Shown one piece after another: positions 8,158 through 12,091 of a DNA stretch of 12,091 nucleotides. Under the pieces are notes generated by a model that had not been told where the DNA came from, searched no databases, and worked only from the letters and a program-made list of their open reading frames with translations. The stretch is taken from NCBI GenBank assembly GCA_035296085.1, contig DATHBP010000166.1, forward strand, positions 1-12,091. The letters are read 5' to 3'. Source of the DNA: DATHBP01 sp035296085. Its GTDB lineage: Bacteria; Actinomycetota; Actinomycetes; Propionibacteriales; Nocardioidaceae. The first letter of the stretch is position 1. Every line of letters starts with the position of its first letter. Both the position numbers and the translations under genes were made by a program.

Positions 8158-8894
8158 GCGCCCTGACGGTGCAGGAGGCGGCGGCGGTCGTAGCCGTTCC
8201 ACGTGCGCTGGGCACCGTCTACGTCACCGGCGGCTCCAGCGGTCTCGGCGCCGCAGTGGTCGCTGCGGTCGCCGCAGCGGGTGGTACGCCCGCGGTGATC
8301 GACCGGGTGCCACCGTCGGCAGCGCCAGGCGGCGTGGCGCACGCTGTCGCCGACTTGGCCGACTCAGCAGCAGCGGCCGAGGCCGTCCGAGCCCTCGTCG
8401 ACTCTGTCGGCCCGCCGACCGCGGTCGTGACGGCCGCCGGGACCGACGCCTGCGGACCGTTGTCAGGGGTGGACACGCAGACCTGGGAGCGCGTTGTGCG
8501 GGTCAACCTCTTCGGCACGGTGGCGGTCATCCGCGCCTGCCTGCCGCACCTCGAGCGGTCTCGCGGCACCGTCGTGACCGTCGCGTCCACGCTGGGGTTG
8601 AAGGCCGTCGGTGACGCGACGGCGTACTGCGCCTCCAAGTTCGGTGTGGTGGGCTTCACGCGCGCGCTCGCGGTGGAGATGGCGGGACGCGTCGGCGTGA
8701 CGCTGCTCATCCCCGGTGGCATGCGTACGGCGTTCTTCGACGGCCGCACGGAGCAGTACCGGCCCGGGCCGGACGCCGACCTCAACGACCCCGCCAACGT
8801 CGCCGCCGCCGTCGTGGCGGCGTTGCGTCAGCCGGTCGGGTGTGAGATCCGCGAGCTCGTCGTGGCGTCGTCCACGGAGCCGTCCTGGCCGTGA
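8154..8894 (+). CDS. Classical short-chain dehydrogenase/reductase (SDR)
   Basis: A 246-residue NAD(P)-dependent oxidoreductase of normal classical-SDR length. The cofactor loop is T25-GGSSGLG, the NNAG position is T93-AAG, the structural Asn is N118 (VNLFGT), and the catalytic set is S145, Y158 and K162 (YCASK). After the active site it has the usual PGG turn (IPGGMRTAFFDGR). The ATG at 8154 overlaps the previous stop (ATGA) and has GAGGAGG upstream. The first about 20 residues before the Rossmann fold are Ala/Val-rich and of no clear role. It is not HldD, the ADP-heptose 6-epimerase, which is an extended SDR with TGGAGFIG. Its substrate is unknown; a nucleotide-heptose or a product sugar is a guess from its operon position. 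Confidence 0.88.
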   Translation: MSALTVQEAAAVVAVPRALGTVYVTGGSSGLGAAVVAAVAAAGGTPAVIDRVPPSAAPGGVAHAVADLADSAAAAEAVRALVDSVGPPTAVVTAAGTDACGPLSGVDTQTWERVVRVNLFGTVAVIRACLPHLERSRGTVVTVASTLGLKAVGDATAYCASKFGVVGFTRALAVEMAGRVGVTLLIPGGMRTAFFDGRTEQYRPGPDADLNDPANVAAAVVAALRQPVGCEIRELVVASSTEPSWP

Positions 8895-9820
8895 GCGGGC
8901 GCACCGGCGACGTGCTGGTGCTGCGTGCGCTCGGCCTCGGCGACGCACTGACCGGTATCGCCGCGCTGCGCGGGGTGCGACGCGCTTGGCCGGAGCGGCG
9001 GCTGGTGCTGGCGACCGGCTCAGGGATAGGGGAGTGGCTGCGCGGGCTCGGCGTGATCGACGCGGTGCTGACCACCTCCGGGTTGGCGCCGCTCAGGGCC
9101 GGCGCGCTGCAGGCGCACGTCGGAGTCAACCTGCACGGCCGCGGCCCGCAGAGCCACCGCGTCCTGCAGGCGACCCGGCCGGCGGAGCTGGTCGCGTTCG
9201 AGTGTCCGGAGGTCGGCCACCTGAGCGGCCCGCAGTGGCGTCGAGACGAGCACGAGGTGGCCCGCTGGTGCCGGCTCGTGACCGGTGCCGGCGGCGCGTG
9301 CGGACCCGAGGATCTGCGGTTGGCCGGCTCCGGGTCCCGCGGGGATGTGGTGGTCGTGCATCCAGGCGCTGCCTCCGCTGCGCGTCACTGGCCGGCGGAG
9401 CGCTGGCGGGAGGTCGTGCGGACGTTGGGCGGGTCGGGGCGGCGCATCGCCGTGACGGGTACGACTGCGGAGGCGGAGCTGTGCGAGCAGGTCGCTGCGG
9501 TCTCGGCGGCTGCGACGGTGGCCAGGGATCTGCCCCTGGACCAGCTCGGCGAGCTGGTCGCGTCGGCTGCGCTGCTGCTGAGCGGAGACACCGGCGTCGC
9601 CCACCTCGCCACGGCGTACGCCACGCCGTCAGTGACGTTGTTCGGCCCGACGCCGCCGATCTGGTGGGGTCCGGCGCTCGACCCGCACCTGCACACCGTC
9701 CTGTGGCCCGGACGTGCCGGCGAACTCGGCGACCCACACGCCGACGTCGTCGACCCGCGACTCGCGGCGATCACCGTAGACGAGGTGCTCACCGCCGCGT
9801 ACGCCCAGCTGGCTCGTTAG
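8891..9820 (+). CDS. GT9 family glycosyltransferase, heptosyltransferase-like (second copy)
   Basis: A 309-residue GT-B enzyme of the ADP-heptose:acceptor transferase family and the last gene of the operon. It shows VLVLRALGLGDALTGIAALRG at the N-terminus, VVVHPGAASAARHWPAERW (the HPG-A...R-W block typical of GT9), VTGTTAEAELCE, and D233-TGVAHLATAYATPSVTLFGP as the donor-binding signature. It has about the same fold as the GT9 gene at 2800 but differs in most motif details (HPGA versus HPSA, GDTGVAHL versus NTGPAHL), and it lacks the late Cys cluster. This suggests a different acceptor rather than a recent duplicate. The GTG at 8891 overlaps the SDR stop (GTGA); a GGAG 11 nt upstream is weak. 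A hairpin pair follows the stop by about 26 nt. Confidence 0.9.
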   Translation: MSGRTGDVLVLRALGLGDALTGIAALRGVRRAWPERRLVLATGSGIGEWLRGLGVIDAVLTTSGLAPLRAGALQAHVGVNLHGRGPQSHRVLQATRPAELVAFECPEVGHLSGPQWRRDEHEVARWCRLVTGAGGACGPEDLRLAGSGSRGDVVVVHPGAASAARHWPAERWREVVRTLGGSGRRIAVTGTTAEAELCEQVAAVSAAATVARDLPLDQLGELVASAALLLSGDTGVAHLATAYATPSVTLFGPTPPIWWGPALDPHLHTVLWPGRAGELGDPHADVVDPRLAAITVDEVLTAAYAQLAR

Positions 9821-9846
9821 GTTCGGCTAGGGCGGCCGCCCAGGCG

Positions 9847-9864
9847 CCCGGCGCCGCCGCCGGG
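9847..9864. terminator. GC hairpin between convergent genes
   Basis: CCCGGCG (9847-9853) and CGCCGGG (9858-9864) form a perfect 7-bp stem with the 4-nt loop CCGC, 26 nt after the end of the second GT9 gene. No T-tract follows on either strand, as is common for actinobacterial terminators. It touches the next hairpin at base 9864, so the two cannot both form completely. Confidence 0.5.
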
Positions 9865-9895
9865 GGCAACTACCCGGTTGTGTAGGTAGTTGCCC
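9864..9895. terminator. 11-bp perfect inverted repeat, likely bidirectional terminator or repeat element
   Basis: GGGCAACTACC (9864-9874) and GGTAGTTGCCC (9885-9895) are exact reverse complements with a 10-nt spacer. The site lies between convergent genes, 43 nt after the + strand stop and about 120 nt past the - strand stop, so it could end transcription from both sides. No T-tract is seen. A further copy of the arm, GGGCAACTGCC with one change, is at 9926-9936, which hints at a dispersed repeat rather than a simple terminator. The rest of the gap to 10014 shows no gene. Confidence 0.6.
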
Positions 9896-9925
9896 ACTGG
9901 GCGAGGCGGACCCCCCTAGCTAAGA

Positions 9926-9936
9926 GGGCAACTGCC
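9926..9936 (+). repeat. Third copy of the hairpin arm
   Basis: GGGCAACTGCC differs from the left arm of the hairpin at 9864-9874 at one position. It has no matching partner arm nearby, so it is a direct repeat rather than a hairpin of its own. Confidence 0.5.
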
Positions 9937-10014
9937 TTGCGAAGCCGATGCCTGCGGCTGGCGGTTGAGATCAGTGCATGCGCCGCTCGCGTGTCCGTGG
10001 TGGCGCGCTGGAGA

Positions 10015-10959
10015 TCAGGCACTGCGCTGAGCCACCGAGCGGAACCACGCCACCGTGGCCGCGAGCCCGTCTTCCCAGCTGACCCGTGGCTCCCAGCCGA
10101 GCTCGCGCTTCGCGAGCGTCGTGTCCGGCCGGCGTACCTGTGGGTCGTCAACCGGCCGGTCGACGTACTGGATCGGCGACCCCGACCCGACTGCCGCGAC
10201 CACGTCCTCGGCGATCTGGCGCACCGTGAGCTCGGTGGGGTTGCCGATGTTCATCGGACCGGGATGCCCGCTGTCGGCGAGCGCGAGGATGCCGGCGACG
10301 AGGTCGCTGACGTAGCAGACCGAACGCGTCTGCAGGCCATCTCCGGCCACCGTGAGCGGGTCACCGTCGAGTGCCTGGCGAATGAACGTGGGAATGGCAC
10401 GCCCGTCGGCGGGACGCATCCGCGGCCCGTACGTGTTGAAGATGCGCACGATGGCGGTGTCGACGTCCTGCGAGGTGCGGTACGCCGTCGTCAACGCCTC
10501 TGCGTAGCGCTTCGCCTCGTCGTACACCCCCCGCGGGCCGATTGGGTTGACGTGTCCCCAGTAGGACTCAGGCTGCGGGTGGACCTGCGGGTCGCCGTAC
10601 ACCTCCGACGTCGAGGCGAGCAGGAAGCGGGCCCCCTTCTCCTTGGCGAGCCCGAGCGCGTGCCAGGTGCCGATGGCGCCGACCTTGAGCGTGTGCAGCG
10701 GGAGGCGCAGGTAGTCGACGGGTGAGGCCGGCGAGGCGAAGTGGAGTACGAGGTCCACGGTGCCCGGGACGTGCACGAACTCGGTGAGATCGGTGCGCGT
10801 GAGTCGAAAACCCGGGGACTCGGTCAGGTGGGCCACATTGGCGGGCGAGCCGGTGAGGAAGTTGTCGAGACAGATCACCTCGTGACCGCGGCCCAGCAGC
10901 GTCTCGCACAGGTGGCTGCCCAGGAAGCCGGCTCCTCCGGTGACGACGACTCGCTGCAT
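10015..10959 (-). CDS. UDP-glucuronate decarboxylase-like NAD-dependent extended SDR
   Basis: A 314-residue extended SDR. The NAD loop is T7-GGAGFLGSH, the catalytic residues are S116-T-S-E119 and Y146-DEAK150, and the diagnostic blocks are HFASPASPVDY, NPIGPRGVYDEAKR, RIFNTYGPRM, PLTVAGDGLQTRS and YVSDLV. These blocks are those of UDP-xylose synthase (UXS), which converts UDP-glucuronate to UDP-xylose using bound NAD. The length fits soluble bacterial UXS. ATG at 10959 was chosen because the Rossmann strand starts two residues later and GAGG lies about 7 nt upstream; an upstream in-frame ATG at 11010 would add 17 residues without family character. The gene converges on the heptose operon and may feed a pentose donor to one of its transferases, but this link is inference. 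Closely related dTDP- or UDP-sugar dehydratases are the main alternative. Confidence 0.9.
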   Translation of the reverse strand: MQRVVVTGGAGFLGSHLCETLLGRGHEVICLDNFLTGSPANVAHLTESPGFRLTRTDLTEFVHVPGTVDLVLHFASPASPVDYLRLPLHTLKVGAIGTWHALGLAKEKGARFLLASTSEVYGDPQVHPQPESYWGHVNPIGPRGVYDEAKRYAEALTTAYRTSQDVDTAIVRIFNTYGPRMRPADGRAIPTFIRQALDGDPLTVAGDGLQTRSVCYVSDLVAGILALADSGHPGPMNIGNPTELTVRQIAEDVVAAVGSGSPIQYVDRPVDDPQVRRPDTTLAKRELGWEPRVSWEDGLAATVAWFRSVAQRSA

Positions 10960-11177
10960 GGATGACCTCGTACCCGAGCACTTGTCGGGCAAACGGTTCC
11001 TGCTGGGCACCCGGTCGACCGCGGCGGGCCGCCCAGCTATGCGGCCGAGCCGCGAGTGGCGCGAAGTGTCCCTTTCAGGAGCTCAGAGACGACCCCCTCG
11101 CGCCAGTCGCGGGGTGCGTGCGGTCCAACCGCGCAAATCGGATGCCGGGCGCCGAGTCGGCTGCCAGGCTGGGCCGT
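10960..11177. promoter_or_regulatory. Divergent intergenic region
   Basis: This 218-nt gap separates the start of the UXS-like gene (-) from the start of the hypothetical gene (+), so promoters for both should lie here. No convincing -35/-10 pair was found on either strand. It contains the first copy of the 24-bp repeat (11049-11072) and a small perfect hairpin GCGGC-CGA-GCCGC (11041-11053) next to it. For the + gene, CAGGCT at 11165-11170 lies 7 nt before the ATG, the spacing of a -10 box in a leaderless transcript, but it is a weak match. Confidence 0.35.
11049..11072 (+). repeat. 24-bp direct repeat, copy 1
   Basis: The core GAGTGGCGCGAAGTG (11054-11068) recurs exactly at 11992-12006. Over 24 nt (from GCCG to CCC) the two copies match at 22 positions. 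This copy lies about 105 nt upstream of the hypothetical gene and about 90 nt upstream of the UXS-like start on the other strand. Confidence 0.8.
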
Positions 11178-11960
11178 ATGCAACCGGTCACCGTGGCGTC
11201 ATTCACCGCGCTCGCGCGGTCGTCGCCGTGGCGCTGGCGCACCTTGCGCCTGGTCGTCGACTGGCGGGGGGGTGGTCCGGTCCCGCACGAGCCGGTCCGG
11301 GGGTGGGTACGCCGCCCCGACGACCTTCGGGTGGAAACGGTCGGCGGTGAGGTGCTGGAGGTCGGTCGCCACACCCGTGGCGGCGCCGTCCTGCTCACCA
11401 GCGACGGTCGTGGCCGACCGATGCAATCCGTGACCGCACTCGATCCCAGCGCACCGGCGCCGGAGGTGGGCACCCACGGCCTGGTGACCAGCCGCCCGTC
11501 CCGAGGCGTGGACTACGACGACCCGATGTTCCAGAGCTACCACTGGGTGGCGATGCTCGACCCAGTGGAGCTGGCCGACGGTTCGCAGCCGGCGGCTCGG
11601 CCGGTGGTGGTCGACGAGTTGCGGGCCGTCGACCATTACGGGCGGCCTGCGTGGGAGGCGCTGATCCGACCGACCGACGACTACACGCCTCGGTGCTCGT
11701 GCTGCCCGCTGTTGCACTGCGCACAAAGCGACTGGTTGGAGGGGGACGCGTCTGGGCAGTCGGATCCCGGTTTCCGCTACGCCGAGGCCTTTCGGGTACG
11801 CCTCGACGTGGGCACCGGGGTCTGCGTGCTGACCGAGCAGGTCGGCGGGTCGTCCCCCGGCGCGGGCCACCGGGCAGTCATCGAGGCAGTGGATGAAGCC
11901 ATGCCAGACGCACTGTTCGTTCAGTCCCGCCGTCGGCGGGCGCCGTGGCGGCGGCACTAA
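11178..11960 (+). CDS. Hypothetical protein with a CSCCPLLHC motif
   Basis: I do not recognise a named family for this 260-residue protein. It has no signal peptide or membrane segment. The N-terminal part (WRWRTLRLVVDWRG, then RGWVRRPDDLRVET) and the middle (QSYHWVAMLDPVELADG, HYGRPAWEALIRPTDDY) read as alternating beta-strand segments, as in a beta-rich globular domain. A Cys cluster C173-S-C175-C176-PLLH-C181 sits at about two thirds and could bind metal or form disulfides. The C-terminus is Arg-rich (SRRRRAPWRRH). ATG at 11178 was chosen because the conserved-looking sequence starts there; the open frame extends upstream to 10962 but that part looks like non-coding intergenic sequence and contains the repeat. 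There is no clear Shine-Dalgarno, so leaderless initiation is possible. It stands alone between two repeat copies, with no evident tie to the glycan operon. Confidence 0.75.
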   Translation: MQPVTVASFTALARSSPWRWRTLRLVVDWRGGGPVPHEPVRGWVRRPDDLRVETVGGEVLEVGRHTRGGAVLLTSDGRGRPMQSVTALDPSAPAPEVGTHGLVTSRPSRGVDYDDPMFQSYHWVAMLDPVELADGSQPAARPVVVDELRAVDHYGRPAWEALIRPTDDYTPRCSCCPLLHCAQSDWLEGDASGQSDPGFRYAEAFRVRLDVGTGVCVLTEQVGGSSPGAGHRAVIEAVDEAMPDALFVQSRRRRAPWRRH

Positions 11961-11986
11961 GCCCCGCGGAGAAGCCGGTCAGCCGG

Positions 11987-12010
11987 GCCGTGAGTGGCGC
12001 GAAGTGCCCC
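11987..12010 (+). repeat. 24-bp direct repeat, copy 2
   Basis: This matches copy 1 at 22 of 24 positions (differences at the fifth base, T for C, and the base after GAAGTG, C for T). It starts 26 nt after the hypothetical gene's stop, so the two copies bracket that gene in the same orientation. Confidence 0.8.
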
Positions 12011-12011
12011 A

Positions 12012-12051
12012 ACCGCGAGCGGAGAATCAACCATCTCGCGCCGCTCGCGGT
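12012..12051. terminator. 11-bp inverted repeat downstream of the hypothetical gene
   Basis: ACCGCGAGCGG (12012-12022) and CCGCTCGCGGT (12041-12051) are exact reverse complements with an 18-nt spacer, 51 nt after the stop codon and directly after repeat copy 2. It may be a terminator without a T-tract or part of the same repeat element. The last 40 bases of the window show nothing further. Confidence 0.5.
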
Positions 12052-12091
12052 CGGGTGGGTACGCGGTCAGCCCGCCCGGGGCCGCCTAGCC

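Noticed and set aside
9916..9928. CCT-AGCTAAG-AGG stem as a terminator
   Set aside because: Only three base pairs, or six with a mismatch, and no T-tract; too weak beside the two perfect hairpins upstream.
9967..10018. Short direct repeat GAGATCAG (9967-9974 and 10011-10018)
   Set aside because: Only 8 exact bases, with one copy running into the end of a coding region; chance is a sufficient explanation.
9937..10725. 262-residue + strand open frame
   Set aside because: It is a shadow of the strongly supported UXS-like gene on the opposite strand and has no motif of its own.
10962..11177. N-terminal extension of the hypothetical gene
   Set aside because: The sequence has no protein-like character, would cover the divergent promoter region and repeat copy 1, and the ATG at 11178 starts the coherent part.

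Overview
The window comes from a very GC-rich genome with GTG/ATG starts, codons biased to G/C in the third position, and tightly overlapping genes. This fits a high-GC Gram-positive actinobacterium; no marker here fixes the genus. No rRNA, tRNA, CRISPR array, transposase or phage gene was seen.

Region 1 (1-9820, + strand) is one operon of eight genes, and the first is cut by the window edge. Each gene overlaps the next by 4 nt (ATGA or GTGA), except the first junction, which overlaps by 8 nt (GTGAGTGA). The order is: NodU/CmcH-type carbamoyltransferase (partial); GT2 glycosyltransferase fused to a GmhB-like HAD phosphatase; GT9 heptosyltransferase-like protein; short GT-B glycosyltransferase; GT4 glycosyltransferase; a three-domain GmhA-HldE fusion; a classical SDR oxidoreductase; and a second GT9 protein. 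Together the GmhA, HldE-kinase, GmhB and HldE-adenylyltransferase domains cover every step from sedoheptulose 7-phosphate to ADP-D-glycero-beta-D-manno-heptose. The transferases would then build a heptose-containing glycan, and the carbamoyltransferase may decorate it. The logic resembles LPS inner-core assembly in Gram-negatives, but no lipid A or Kdo gene is seen here. The final product (cell-surface glycan, glycolipid or secreted glycoside) cannot be told from sequence.

Region 2 (9821-10014) is a short gap between convergent genes. It holds two strong back-to-back hairpins and a further partial copy of one arm.

Region 3 (10015-10959, - strand) encodes an extended SDR very like UDP-glucuronate decarboxylase (UDP-xylose synthase). 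It points toward the operon and could supply another sugar nucleotide to the same glycan.

Region 4 (10960-12091) holds a divergent intergenic region, an unrecognised 260-residue protein with a Cys-rich CSCCPLLHC motif, and two copies of a 24-bp repeat that bracket that gene. A long inverted repeat follows the second copy.
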